Positions 1-8,533 of a stretch of 64,000 nucleotides of DNA are shown in pieces (positions within the stretch are counted from its first letter, which is position 1; every line of letters starts with the position of its first letter). The DNA comes from Dactylosporangium aurantiacum (GTDB lineage: Bacteria; Actinomycetota; Actinomycetes; Mycobacteriales; Micromonosporaceae). The position numbers and the translations under genes are program-made. The notes under the pieces were generated by a model. The model worked only from the letters and a program-made list of their open reading frames with translations, was not told the DNA's origin and did no database searches. The DNA lies in contig NZ_JNYJ01000024.1 of assembly GCF_000716715.1 (NCBI RefSeq), positions 1 through 64,000 on the forward strand. Reading direction: 5' to 3'.

Positions 1-1
1 G

Positions 2-73
2 GACCTGCCACCAGCCGCGTTTGAGACACTGCACCAAGCCCGCCTCACCGAGGCAGGCCCCCAACCCGTTTAG
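2..73 (+). CDS. C-terminal tail of a CDS cut by the window edge
   Basis: An open frame enters from the left edge and stops at TAG 71-73. The 23 visible residues (starting DLPPAAFETLHQARLTEA) have an ordinary amphipathic composition, unlike the Arg-rich shadow frames here. Too little remains to name a family. It ends just before the Cys-rich frame that follows, so the two may have been one operon or one broken gene. Confidence 0.35.
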   Translation, partial: DLPPAAFETLHQARLTEAGPQPV

Positions 74-513
74 CCGCTACCAAACCCGGGGCGGTTCACT
101 TCGAGTTCAGCATCGACTGCTTCGTCTGCAACCGCACGGACCGCACCACCACGCTCACATACGGCGCCGAACAAGGGATCTGTTCCGGGAGCAGCAGCGC
201 CGGTCCGCATCCCGCGCCGACCAGAGTCTCGGCGTTCGACGAAACTTCCGAGCGAGAACGATCCGTCTTGCATGTGGTGGTGGACTACTGGTGGGCTCCG
301 TTCCATGACGCCAAGCGCAACCGTCCGTCCTCCGCATTGACGCAACGTCCGTGGATTCGCTTGTACGTCGGCTACCTATGCCCTCATTCGAACGAATCGG
401 GTCGATTCTGTGTGCAGAGTAACGTGCGCCGGCCGCAGGCGCTGACCTGCAAACAGTGCGAGCAGCCTCTCGCACACAGCCGCGATGCGCCGCGCATCCA
501 GCTTATGACGTGA
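25..513 (+). pseudogene. Cys-rich (zinc-ribbon-like) reading frame lacking a start codon
   Basis: This frame is open from the stop at 22-24 to TGA 511-513. It reads like real protein, with cysteine pairs spaced as in small zinc-binding domains: CFVC near 112-123, LCPH and GRFC near 381-415, and CKQC near 448-459. No ATG or GTG, and no TTG before 268, lies upstream of the first pair. The only usable start (TTG 268) would discard the first CxxC. It may be a gene that lost its 5' end, or be joined by a frameshift to the frame ending at 73. The stretch is visibly less GC-rich than the rest of the window, which fits recent acquisition. Function unknown. Confidence 0.4.
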
Positions 514-908
514 ACCGGCCCGCCACTGCCACCACGACAGAGCGGCATCCGCTCATCGGCATGAGCGCTCATGGATCGAAGGCTGCTTCAGGCTTGCCGG
601 ACCACGGAGCGTAACGGTCACGGACGAGCCGGCGCGCACGGCCAGCGGCAACCAGTGTGAACTGGAGTGTGTCCGGGCCCGGTTCCGGGCTTGTGCGGTG
701 CAGTGCTGTTGCCCGAGACGCGGCCGCCGATGCGTCGACGACGACACGGCTTCAGGGCATCGGTGAGGGCGGACCGCGCGAGCAGTGGGACCGCACGCCG
801 CGCCGGCTTCCGGCGGCCCACCTGCATGCCTGCCGGGTTGGGTCAGCGAGCACTCGGCCGCCCGGGCCATAATCCTCTGCTGTCGTCACATCGAATCGGG
901 GGAGACAA
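514..908. other. Non-coding stretch, no supported gene
   Basis: All frames in this 395-bp stretch are short and Arg/Pro-rich, as expected of chance frames in GC-rich DNA. The only functional element I can see is the Shine-Dalgarno GGGGGAG at about 898-904 for the next gene, whose promoter presumably lies here. Confidence 0.6.
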
Positions 909-1574
909 ATGTCGCGTCAGGACAACATCGAAGCGCCGGCGCCGTTCCGGCTGGCCGCTGATGAGCATGGGTTGGGCGCGGTACTGCGGATGATGCAGTC
1001 CACCTCCGTCATCGATTCGATCCGGGGGAAGTTCCTCGTCATCGGTGTGCACGAGCAGGGCGCGGTGATCGGTTTCGCGAATGATCCTGAGCCGTTCGCG
1101 TTCCGCTTCGACACCGTGGAGACGTTCATCCATCAGGCCGTCGCGAAGTACGTCAACGGCGGCTATCTCTACACCGACACCACGTGCTGGCTCACGTTGT
1201 CGGACGGCCGCAGTTACCGGGTCAAGGGCCGCAGCGGCGGTTCGGAACGGCACATCGTGGAGGACTTCCGTGATGTGGCCGACCGGCGTATCGCCATGAT
1301 CCAATTTCCCCGGGCGCAGGCCTCGCTGCGCGCCGGGAAGACGGTCCAGTTCGGGCGCATCGCCGCCGGGCCCGACGGGCTGTCGGTGCCGAAGCTGTTC
1401 GGCAGGACCAAGACGCTGGCCTGGGCCGGCATCGACAAGCTGGAGCTCAAGTCCGGCTACGTCAGGATCAAGGCCAAGGATCGCCGGCGCGCGTGGACCG
1501 CCGAGCCCATCGAGACCGTTCCCAACGTGACGACGCTCGCCTCGTTGATCCACGCCGCGTCGTCGGCGGCCTGA
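909..1574 (+). CDS. Cytosolic protein of unknown function (DUF6585-like?)
   Basis: This is a 221-residue protein with no signal peptide or membrane segment. ATG 909 follows a strong GGGGGAG. The N-terminal half (about 10-110) has beta-rich stretches around aromatic residues (GGYLYTDTTCWLTL); the C-terminal half has a PH-like alternation ending WTAEPIETVPNVTTLASLI. That architecture recalls the actinobacterial DUF6585 group, but I match it by general look only. Its stop overlaps the start of the broken secreted-protein frame by one base (TGATG), so the two were probably co-transcribed. It may act in the same envelope-related process as the secreted products downstream, but nothing in the sequence proves this. 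Confidence 0.75.
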   Translation: MSRQDNIEAPAPFRLAADEHGLGAVLRMMQSTSVIDSIRGKFLVIGVHEQGAVIGFANDPEPFAFRFDTVETFIHQAVAKYVNGGYLYTDTTCWLTLSDGRSYRVKGRSGGSERHIVEDFRDVADRRIAMIQFPRAQASLRAGKTVQFGRIAAGPDGLSVPKLFGRTKTLAWAGIDKLELKSGYVRIKAKDRRRAWTAEPIETVPNVTTLASLIHAASSAA

Positions 1575-1963
1575 TGCCCCACGCACCGAGCCGGCGAACG
1601 TGCGTCGACAACGCCGTTCACCGTTTCGGACCGGTCGAAGGCGCCGTTCTGGCGATCCTGTCGTTCGCGGCCGCGCCCGCCCGCGCCGACGTGACCGTCC
1701 GTCGCGCGGATCACCCCGCCCGAGGGATGGGCGGAGCAGCAGCTCTTCTCCACGAACTACGCCGTCAGCGGGGCGGCCCGCACGGGGCGGATCGACGTGG
1801 GGGTCTCGCTCGGTAAGACGCCGACCTTCCCGTCGAACCTTCCCATCAACGTCCTGCAGGTCCACACCAGCGGCGAGATCGTCCGCGGCCTTCACCAGGA
1901 CGGTCGATGCATCGCTGGAGCCTCAACCGGCGGGGCCCACCGTTCAAGGAGCGTGTTCCATGA
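1574..1963 (+). pseudogene. Secreted small protein gene with two compensating frameshifts
   Basis: ATG 1574 overlaps the preceding stop (TGATG). The first frame gives a short basic N-terminus, a hydrophobic stretch and an Ala-x-Ala site (GAVLAILSFAAAPARA), which is a good Sec signal. After ADVTVR, at about 1700-1710, sense continues in the next frame (ITPPEGWAEQQLFSTNY through GEIVRGLHQDGR). At about 1905 sense returns to the first frame (MHRWSLNRRGPPFKERVP) and ends at TGA 1961-1963, which overlaps the next ATG (ATGA). Overlaps at both ends and sensible protein in three segments argue for one gene of about 125-130 residues. It carries two opposite indels, by mutation or sequencing error. Function unknown. 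Confidence 0.6.
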
Positions 1964-2364
1964 CCATCAGAAGACGCCGTGTCATCGCCGCTGCCACGGT
2001 CGCCGTCGCCGCGGCCGCGACCACACTGGTCGGCGGCAGCCCGGCCTTCGCCAACGTCACCGTCACGACATTGACGTCCGGTCTGAACGTGCGCGACTGC
2101 TACCACCCGACGAAGGCGGCGTATCCGGGCTACGGCTGCACCACGATCGTCGCGAGCCTCGAGAACAACCTGTCGATCAGGCTCGTCTGCCAGCACGCGG
2201 GAGACGGCGTCGGACCGCAGAACGACTACTACTGGGACTACATCCTCTTCCCGGCGACCAGCGCGCACGGCTCCGGCGAGGGCTACGTCACCGACTGGTA
2301 CGTGAACACGGGTGTGTCGTCCCCGCCGTTCCGCGACACCCGCGTGCCGATCTGCGACTACTGA
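1960..2364 (+). CDS. Secreted SH3b-like small protein
   Basis: ATG 1960 overlaps the previous frame by four bases and has AAGGAG at 1947-1952. Residues 1-31 form a classical signal peptide (RRRR, then an Ala/Val core, cleavage after AFA). The mature part of about 100 residues has the look of a bacterial SH3 domain: TLTSGLNVRDCYH at its start and GYVTDWYVNTG near its end. Four cysteines could form disulfides outside the cell. Such domains usually bind cell wall or mediate surface interactions. It is probably the last gene of the 909-2364 operon. Confidence 0.75.
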   Translation: MTIRRRRVIAAATVAVAAAATTLVGGSPAFANVTVTTLTSGLNVRDCYHPTKAAYPGYGCTTIVASLENNLSIRLVCQHAGDGVGPQNDYYWDYILFPATSAHGSGEGYVTDWYVNTGVSSPPFRDTRVPICDY

Positions 2365-2439
2365 CCGGTGGCGTAACCCAGGACCAGCCCGCCGGGCACC
2401 GGGCCGTGCGGCCGGCGCCCGGCGGTATCGGCGGTGCCG

Positions 2440-2763
2440 TCACAGGTAGACATGGCAGGCGACGCCCTCGTCCACGTACCCGTACTTGGCGACCGCGTTG
2501 TCCCGCTCGGCCACCGACGTGGTGTAGAGGTGATCGCCGCCGGCCGGGCTGTACAGCCGCAACAGTGCGGTCGAGGCGGCGCTCGTCGCCGGTGGCCTGC
2601 TCTGGGGCGGCGCCTGGGTCTCCGCAGAGGGCGGGCTGGACGGCTCAGACCCCATCGCCGAGCTCACGCGGGACTTCACGGGATACCCCACCGAAGGCAT
2701 GCCGCTCCTCCACGTTCGACGGTGTTCTCCGTCATGCGTACGGGAGGCTCCGGGTGCCCGCAA
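2440..2763 (-). pseudogene. Truncated DUF5648-like repeat domain
   Basis: The last ~42 residues (ALLRLYSPAGGDHLYTTS onward, ending YVDEGVACHVYL) match the pattern of the DUF5648 repeat (RLY-x2-GDH-x-YTT-x2-ERD, then GY-x2-EGVA). That repeat is usually found in several copies in secreted proteins, often fused to wall-active enzymes. Here only one half-repeat is left, ended by a stop. The upstream residues are low-complexity Pro/Ser/Ala with no signal peptide. It is most likely the tail of a degraded secreted protein. The true 5' end is uncertain; an alternative start is near 2700. Confidence 0.5.
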
Positions 2764-2827
2764 CGACCCTCCGGTTCGAATGTGCGGCCACCCGGCGACT
2801 GTGCGTCGACGCGACTCCCCCGGCCGG

Positions 2828-4066
2828 TCAGCGCTCCGCCAGCTGGTCGCGGCGGCGGGTCAGGTACGCGATCTCGGCCGTGTTCCCCGCCGCCGAGATC
2901 GCCGCGTCGTACGCCATCCGCGACTCCTGACTCCGCCCGAGCCGGCGCAGCAGATCGGCGCGGGTCGCGTGGAACGCGTGGTACCCGTTCAGCCGGTCGC
3001 CGAGCCGGTCGACCGCCGCGAGCGCCACCTCCGGGCCGTCGAGCTCGGCGACGGCGATCGCCCGGTTCAACGCCACGATCGGCGACGGGTCGAGGTGGGT
3101 CAGCTGGTCGTACAGGGCGACCACCTGCGACCAGTCGGTGTCGCGGATGTCGCGCGCGGAGGTGTGCACGGCGTTGATCGCGGCGAGGATCTGGTACCGG
3201 CCGGGCGGCTCGCCGCTGCGCAGCCGCTCCCGGACCAGGCGGTGCCCTTCGGCGATCAGGGAACCGTCCCAGGCGCCGCGGTCCTGTTCGTCGAGGGTGA
3301 CCAGCTCGCCACCGGCGGAGACCCGGGCGGCGCGGCGCGCCTCGGTGAGCAGCATCAGCGCCAGCAGGCCGGCGACCTCGCCGTCGTGCGGGAGCAGGGC
3401 GCGCAGCAGGCGGGTGAGCCGGATCGCCTCGGTGGTCAGGTCGTGCCGGACCGGGTCGGTGTCGGGGCCGGTGGCCAGGTACCCCTCGTTGAACACGAGG
3501 AACAGCACGGCGAGCACGCCGGAGACCCGGGCGGGCAGGTCGTCGGCGGACGGCATCCGGTACGGGATCCGCGCCGCCTTGATCTTCGCCTTGGCGCGGG
3601 TGATCCGCTGCCCCATCGCGGTCTCCTGCACCAGGAACGCGCGGGCGATCTCGGGCACGGTCAGGCCGCCGAGCATCCGGAGCGTCAACGCCACCCGGGT
3701 CTCCATCGCCAGCGCCGGGTGGCAGCAGGTGAAGATCAACCGGAGCCGTTCGTCGTCGATGGGGCCCGTCGGTTCGGGTGGCTCGTCGTCGTGCAGCATC
3801 TGCGCCTGCTTCTGCTTGTCGTCGCGCTTCAGCTCCCGGCGGAGCCGGTCGATGGCGTGCCGGTTCGCCGTCGTGGTCACCCACGCGCCCGGGTTCGGCG
3901 GCACGCCGTCGCCGGGCCAGCGCTGCACGGCGGTCGCGAACGCCTCGGCCGCGGCCTCCTCGGCGACGTCGAGGTCACCGAAGCGCCGGGTCAGCGACGC
4001 GACCACCCGCGCCCACTCCTCACGGTGGACCCGGGTGATCACCGCATGCACGTCGGTCACGGTCAC
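2828..4066 (-). CDS. ECF42-type RNA polymerase sigma factor with C-terminal extension
   Basis: This 412-residue ECF sigma factor has region 2 at about 20-85 (DVAEEAAAEAFATAVQRW, then NPGAWVTTTANRHAIDRLRR) and region 4 at about 110-170 (TLRMLGGLTVPEIARAFLV with the QRITRAKAKIK helix). A helical TPR-like extension of over 200 residues follows (FNEGYLA, AINAVH, LNRAIA), typical of the ECF42/DUF6596 group. I chose GTG 4066 because it overlaps the stop of the DGPF gene by four bases (GTGA). ECF42 factors lack a classical anti-sigma factor and are genetically linked to DGPF/YCII proteins, as here. The extension is thought to control activity. Confidence 0.9.
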   Translation of the reverse strand: MTVTDVHAVITRVHREEWARVVASLTRRFGDLDVAEEAAAEAFATAVQRWPGDGVPPNPGAWVTTTANRHAIDRLRRELKRDDKQKQAQMLHDDEPPEPTGPIDDERLRLIFTCCHPALAMETRVALTLRMLGGLTVPEIARAFLVQETAMGQRITRAKAKIKAARIPYRMPSADDLPARVSGVLAVLFLVFNEGYLATGPDTDPVRHDLTTEAIRLTRLLRALLPHDGEVAGLLALMLLTEARRAARVSAGGELVTLDEQDRGAWDGSLIAEGHRLVRERLRSGEPPGRYQILAAINAVHTSARDIRDTDWSQVVALYDQLTHLDPSPIVALNRAIAVAELDGPEVALAAVDRLGDRLNGYHAFHATRADLLRRLGRSQESRMAYDAAISAAGNTAEIAYLTRRRDQLAER

Positions 4067-4395
4067 TCGCTGTGGAAGGGTCGGACCTCGACCTTGCGGT
4101 TGCACGCCTTCGACCCGGCCGCGGCCAGCTTCAGCGCCACGTCCAGGTCGGGCACCTCGATGATCCAGAAGCCGGCGAGGAACTCCTTCGACTCCACGAA
4201 CGGCCCGTCGGTGAACAGCGCCTCCCCGCCGCCTCTGCCGTCCACGACGGTCGCGGTGTCCGGCGCGGTCAGCCCGCCCGCGAACACCCACTGCCCGTCG
4301 GCCTGCAGCTGCTCGTTGAACACGTCGATCGCCGCGGCCTCCTCCTCCGTGGCGAGGCCGGGCTGGTCGAAGATCACCGACAACAGGTACTGCAT
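4063..4395 (-). CDS. DGPF/YCII-domain protein, partner of the ECF42 sigma factor
   Basis: This 110-residue single-domain protein has the diagnostic TDGPFVESKE segment near residues 62-71, inside a YCII-related alpha/beta fold (MQYLLSVI at the start, FWIIEVPDLDVAL). ATG 4395 is preceded by a GGGAGATGATG stretch. The stop overlaps the sigma gene start, so the two are translationally coupled. Conserved pairing with ECF42 factors suggests a small-molecule-related or regulatory role, but no biochemical activity can be read from the sequence. Confidence 0.88.
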   Translation of the reverse strand: MQYLLSVIFDQPGLATEEEAAAIDVFNEQLQADGQWVFAGGLTAPDTATVVDGRGGGEALFTDGPFVESKEFLAGFWIIEVPDLDVALKLAAAGSKACNRKVEVRPFHSE

Positions 4396-4537
4396 CCGTT
4401 CATCATCTCCCGCGTCGCCGGCCGCCCCCGTCGAGCGGCCGCTCACCCGTGCAACGAACGCCGCCGCCCCGATCCGACAGCACCGCCCCGACGTTTTTCA
4501 AGATTTTTCCGCCGGTACGGCCACCGCCCGGCCCGAC

Positions 4538-5482
4538 TCAGGCGATGCGGCGGATCCGCCGTACCGCCAGCCACACCAGCAGCACGGCGAGCGCGACGAA
4601 GATACCCGTCTCGGCCCACTGGAACCACCAGAACCGCTCCCCCGGCTGGTACACCTGATGGTTGCGCAGCTCGGCGCTGAACCCGCCGAGGCACTCGGCG
4701 GCGTCGTCGGGCGCGCAGATGATCGCGCCGGAGGTGACGATCGTGCCGTCGGGCCGGCGCACGTCCGAGCTCAGCACCCAGCTGCCGAGGCTCATCTGGC
4801 CGAGGTTGGCGGCCGCGTCGGACACGACCGGGAAGTCGTTGGTGACCGGGGTGGCCAGCCGCGGCCGTACGAACAACGCCACCACGATCCGGGCCGCGAT
4901 GAACGCCGACAGGGTGAGCCCCATCGCCGGCACCACCTTCGACGACAGCACACCGGCGGCGATGCCCAGTGCGACCGCGAACAGGCTGTAGCCGACCGGG
5001 GCCACGCCCTGCACGTCGAAGAAGATCTGCTGGAAGCGGCTCTCGGTGTACGCGAGCGGCTCGTACCACCAGGAGATGCCCAGCCCGTAGACGACCGCCA
5101 GGACCGTCACCGCGCCGCCGAGCAGGCCGACCTTCGCCAGCGCCCAGTGGCGGCGGCTCACGCCCTGGGTCCAGATCATGCGGTGGGTGCCCTGCTCGAG
5201 CTCGCGGGCGACCAGCGGCGCGCCCCAGAACAGCCCGAACAGCAGCGGCACGACCAGCAGCAGGACACACACGTAGATGTACGAGTCGTACCTGGTGGCG
5301 AACTCGTGGAAGCCGTCGCAGGGCGTGTCGACGGCGCTGGCCGGGCAGCCCCGAACCACGAGCCGGTCGAAGTCGCGGTGCATCGCCAGGCCCGTCGGCA
5401 CGATGAACGCGGCCAGCGCCGCGAGCCCGAGCACGGTGTACAGGGCCTGCTTGCGGTGCTGCCGCCAGGTCAGCCACATCAT
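4538..5482 (-). CDS. ABC transporter membrane subunit (ABC-2 type)
   Basis: This 314-residue protein has about six hydrophobic segments (about 16-35, 74-95, 130-155, 170-190, 195-215 and 285-305). A large loop between segments 5 and 6 carries three Cys (CAPDDAAECLGG). MWLTWRQHRKQA at the start and ARELEQGTHRMIWTQGVSR match ABC-2-like permeases paired with YtrA-type regulators. ATG 5482 overlaps the ATPase stop (ATGA). It is the third gene of the repressor-ATPase-permease operon, so it probably forms an exporter or envelope-stress transporter with the preceding ATPase. Substrate unknown. Confidence 0.88.
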   Translation of the reverse strand: MMWLTWRQHRKQALYTVLGLAALAAFIVPTGLAMHRDFDRLVVRGCPASAVDTPCDGFHEFATRYDSYIYVCVLLLVVPLLFGLFWGAPLVARELEQGTHRMIWTQGVSRRHWALAKVGLLGGAVTVLAVVYGLGISWWYEPLAYTESRFQQIFFDVQGVAPVGYSLFAVALGIAAGVLSSKVVPAMGLTLSAFIAARIVVALFVRPRLATPVTNDFPVVSDAAANLGQMSLGSWVLSSDVRRPDGTIVTSGAIICAPDDAAECLGGFSAELRNHQVYQPGERFWWFQWAETGIFVALAVLLVWLAVRRIRRIA

Positions 5483-6384
5483 GCCGGCACTCCCCACGCC
5501 TCGTGGTTGGCCCGGGCGTCGCCGCTGTCGAGGTACGCTAGGATGAGGTCTTCCAGACTCAGCTCGTGCACCGTCCACGCCGGGTCGCTGACCGGGCCGT
5601 CGACCCGCGCGACCAGCGTCGACTGCCGGTCGGTGTGGCGGGCACGGACCACCGCCGCGACCCCGCCGACCGGCCCGCCGTCGTGGCGCGGGCCGACGAG
5701 CTGCCGGTGCGCGGCCACGATGTCGTCGACCGCGCCGGTCAGGTGCACCCGGCCGGCCTGCAGCACCACCAGGTAGTCGCAGGAGCGTTCGAGGTCGGCC
5801 AGGATGTGCGAGGACAGCAGCACGGTCGTGCCCGACTCGGCGACCCCGCCCATCAGCGACTGCAGGAACTCCCGCCGCGCGAGGGGGTCGAGGCTCGCCA
5901 CCGGCTCGTCGAGCAGCAGCAGCCGGGGCCGCTTGGCGAGGGCCAGGGCGAGCGCGACCTGGGCGCGCTGCCCACCGGAGAGCTTGCCGACGGGTGTCCG
6001 CGGCGGGATTCCGGCCTGGGCGAGCCGGGTCCGGGCGAGGGTGGCGTCCCACCGCCGGTTCACCTTGCCGCCCATGATGACGAGGTCGTCGGCGGTGAAG
6101 TCGCGGTACAGCGGTGTGTCCTGCGCGACGAACCCGATCTCGGCGAGGGCGGCCGTGTTCTCGTACGGCGTCTCGCCGAACACCCGCACCGCACCCGCGT
6201 CAGGGCGTTGCAGGCCGACCGCCAGGTGCAGCAGCGTGGTCTTGCCGGAGCCGTTGGGCCCGACGAGGGCGGCGATCCGGCCGGCCGGCAGCCGCAGGGT
6301 GCAGTCTCGCAGGGCCCATCGCGCCCCGTACCGCTTGCCGAGGCCGTCGGCCTCCAGCACGTGCTCCATCTCGAGTCCTCTCAT
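5479..6384 (-). CDS. ABC transporter ATP-binding protein (YtrB-like)
   Basis: This 301-residue cytoplasmic ATPase has Walker A GPNGSGKTT (about 38-46), Q-loop FVAQD, signature LSGGQRAQVALALALA, Walker B LLLLDEP and a switch histidine in LLSSHIL. A C-terminal extension of about 80 residues (from GRVHLTG) is typical of ABC-2 export ATPases. ATG 6384 overlaps the regulator stop (ATGA), so I preferred it over ATG 6369. It should energise the permease at 4538-5482. Confidence 0.93.
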   Translation of the reverse strand: MRGLEMEHVLEADGLGKRYGARWALRDCTLRLPAGRIAALVGPNGSGKTTLLHLAVGLQRPDAGAVRVFGETPYENTAALAEIGFVAQDTPLYRDFTADDLVIMGGKVNRRWDATLARTRLAQAGIPPRTPVGKLSGGQRAQVALALALAKRPRLLLLDEPVASLDPLARREFLQSLMGGVAESGTTVLLSSHILADLERSCDYLVVLQAGRVHLTGAVDDIVAAHRQLVGPRHDGGPVGGVAAVVRARHTDRQSTLVARVDGPVSDPAWTVHELSLEDLILAYLDSGDARANHEAWGVPA

Positions 6385-6788
6385 GCCAGCTCCTCCTGCA
6401 GGAGGTCGGCCTGTCGCGCGGCACGGATCGTCGTCTCGACCAGGGCGGTCACGTCCTCGTCGCTCAGCCCGGCCGCCTGCGCCCGGCGCAGCCACCCGAG
6501 CAGCTCGGCACGCAGGTCGGCCTGGTTGGCCAGCGACTCGCCGGCGAGGGTCCGGGTGACGAACGTGCCGACCCCGGGCCGCCCCTCGGCGAGCCCTTCG
6601 ATCTCCAGCTCGCGGTAGGCCTTGAGGACCGTGTTCGGGTTGATCGCCAGCGACTGCGCGACGTCCCGGACCTTCGGCAACCGGTCCCCCGGCACCAGCA
6701 ACCCGACCCGCAGCGCCTGCTTCACCTGCTGGACCAGCTGCATGTAGGTGTTCACCTTCGACCGGCCGTCCAGCACGAACTCAATCAC
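6381..6788 (-). CDS. GntR-family repressor, YtrA subfamily
   Basis: This 135-residue regulator has an N-terminal winged helix (YMQLVQQVKQALRVGLL, PKVRDVAQSLAINPNTVLKAYREL, GVGTFV). It has only a short helical C-terminus of about 50 residues, as in YtrA proteins, which head ABC transporter operons and repress them. GTG 6788 is preceded by GAGGAGG. The upstream region holds overlapping inverted repeats, the obvious autoregulatory operator. The signal is unknown; cell-wall-active compounds induce related systems. Confidence 0.93.
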   Translation of the reverse strand: MIEFVLDGRSKVNTYMQLVQQVKQALRVGLLVPGDRLPKVRDVAQSLAINPNTVLKAYRELEIEGLAEGRPGVGTFVTRTLAGESLANQADLRAELLGWLRRAQAAGLSDEDVTALVETTIRAARQADLLQEELA

Positions 6789-6807
6789 CGCCCACGGCCC
6801 TCCTCTG

Positions 6808-6837
6808 TTGTCCTACGACAGTAGGACTATAGGACAA
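6808..6837 (-). promoter_or_regulatory. Palindromic operator of the YtrA-type operon
   Basis: GTCCTAC-GACA-GTAGGAC (6810-6827) is a perfect 7-bp inverted repeat. It overlaps a second one, TTGTCCTA (6808-6815) with TAGGACAA (6830-6837), whose arms are 8 bp and also perfect. The nested repeats end about 20 bp before the GTG start of the repressor, the usual place for an operator overlapping the promoter. Confidence 0.8.
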
Positions 6838-6874
6838 CCCGGCGGGAACGCGCTGCCCCTCGGCCGCCCGAACC

Positions 6875-8533
6875 TCACTCGGTGCAGATGAACCTGGCGT
6901 CGGCCCAAACCGCGGCCAACGGCCCGGACCGGTCCTCGACCACCAGGTCGACGTGCCTGACGTCGCCGAGCTCCACCATCAGCTCACGGGTCTCACCGGC
7001 CGGCACGGGGTCGGTGGCCACCACCACGACGCCGTCGACCACGACCGCGAACTCGGCGGCACCGTCGCCGTGGACCGGATCGACCCCGACCGTGACGCCG
7101 AAGCGCTCACAGGCCGGCGGGTACAGGCGGACCGTGCTCGGCGTGTGGACGCCGAGGCCGCGCTCGAAGGCGACGCCGGCCAGCACGATCGGCGCACCGT
7201 CGTCGGGGTCCTCGCCGCCGTTGGTACGGTCCCGCTCGACCGGACCCAGGCCGTTGCGGACCGCCGTGTACGGCAGGTCGGTGACGTACTGGATCTCCTC
7301 GTACGTCGGCTGGCGCTCCTCGCGCTGCGTGGTGACGTTGCCCGCCCACCACACGGTCACGGCCGACAGGGCGACCGCCGAGCCGAGGAAGCCGGCCAGC
7401 AGGCCACGCCCGTTCGGGTCACCCGCCGTCACCGCGCCGGGCCCGGACCGCACCGCCGGCACCAGCCGGGGCGGGCGGCGCGCGGCGAGGTCCTCGACCC
7501 AGCCGAACGCGAGGGTCGCCACGACGGTCCCGGCGACCACGATCAGCGTGGTGACGGTCCGCGATGACCAGGTGGCGTCGCCCGCCGCCGCGTACACCAG
7601 CGGCGCGATCCCCAGGAACGGGAAGTGCCACAGGTAGATGGTGACCGCTCGGGCGTTGACCAGCGCGATCCACCGGTCGAGCCGGCCACCCGGCCGGATC
7701 CAGGCCATCGGCTGGTCGCCGCGCAGCACCACGGCGACGAACGCCGCCGACCACCAGCCGTTGGCGACCGGATGGTGGTTGAGGTCGAAGTCGCCGCGGG
7801 CGGCACCGTGCCACAGCAGCCACACCGCACCGGCCGCGGCGCACCCGGTGACGAGCACCGCGAACACCCGCGCGGGTATGCGGTGCAGGAGGCCGTCGCG
7901 GTGCGCGTACCCGATGAGCCAACACCCGAGGTAGATGGACAGGTCCCTGGTGAGCGACTCGAACGACCCGGCGATCGTGAACAGCTGGTAGTGCAGCGTC
8001 ACCGGCAGCAGCAGCGCCACGGCCAGCACCGGCACCGGCCACGCGCGGAACACCCGCAGCGTCACCGGCGACAGCACCACCAGCCACAGGTACGCCACCA
8101 GGTACCACAACACGGCCGTGGTCATCCAGCCCCACTCGGCGGCCCCCGGCGGCGGCCACTTGACCGGCAGCACCCACCACAGCAGGTCGATCCGCTCCCG
8201 GGGCTCGTCCAGGAACGGCCCCCACCCGTGGGCGAGGTTCAGCGGGAGCATGATGAGCGCGTACGCCCACAGCGGCGGCAACAGCCGGCGCAGCCTGCCG
8301 CGCACCACCCGATCCGGCGACCGGTCCAGCGACTGTGCGGTCAGCGACCCGGCGAGGGCGAACATGAGCCCCATCGCCGGGAACACGACGGTCAACCAGC
8401 CGAGCCCCGTGCCGTGGTAGACCACGACCCGCACGACGGCGGCCGCCCGCCACGCGTCGATGTACCGCTCCCGCCCCTTCCCCGGCGCGACCTGCGCCAC
8501 CAGCTGGGGAACGACACGTGCGCGAGGATGCAT
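6875..8533 (-). CDS. Acyltransferase-3 membrane protein fused to an NPCBM carbohydrate-binding module
   Basis: The first ~370 residues are an integral-membrane acyltransferase-3 domain. It opens GRERYIDAWRAAAVVRVVVYHGTG, where the family His lies in VVYHGTG, followed by some ten hydrophobic segments, with ATIYLWH-like TIYLWHFPFLGI late in the domain. A Pro/Arg linker and one more membrane helix (about 393-413) lead to about 140 residues that look like an NPCBM module: TDLPYTAVRNGLGPVERDR, GVAFERGLGVHTPSTV, VGVDPVHGDGAAEFAVVVDG. NPCBM modules normally sit on secreted glycosidases. The fusion suggests acylation of a cell-surface glycan with the module outside. ATG 8533 chosen; the longer frame to 8587 has no better signal. 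Confidence 0.85.
   Translation of the reverse strand: MHPRARVVPQLVAQVAPGKGRERYIDAWRAAAVVRVVVYHGTGLGWLTVVFPAMGLMFALAGSLTAQSLDRSPDRVVRGRLRRLLPPLWAYALIMLPLNLAHGWGPFLDEPRERIDLLWWVLPVKWPPPGAAEWGWMTTAVLWYLVAYLWLVVLSPVTLRVFRAWPVPVLAVALLLPVTLHYQLFTIAGSFESLTRDLSIYLGCWLIGYAHRDGLLHRIPARVFAVLVTGCAAAGAVWLLWHGAARGDFDLNHHPVANGWWSAAFVAVVLRGDQPMAWIRPGGRLDRWIALVNARAVTIYLWHFPFLGIAPLVYAAAGDATWSSRTVTTLIVVAGTVVATLAFGWVEDLAARRPPRLVPAVRSGPGAVTAGDPNGRGLLAGFLGSAVALSAVTVWWAGNVTTQREERQPTYEEIQYVTDLPYTAVRNGLGPVERDRTNGGEDPDDGAPIVLAGVAFERGLGVHTPSTVRLYPPACERFGVTVGVDPVHGDGAAEFAVVVDGVVVVATDPVPAGETRELMVELGDVRHVDLVVEDRSGPLAAVWADARFICTE

Noticed and set aside
2699..5776. 1025-residue plus-strand open frame
   Set aside because: It is an Arg/Gly/Pro-rich frame opposite the sigma factor and ABC genes, with no domain sense; a GC-rich shadow.
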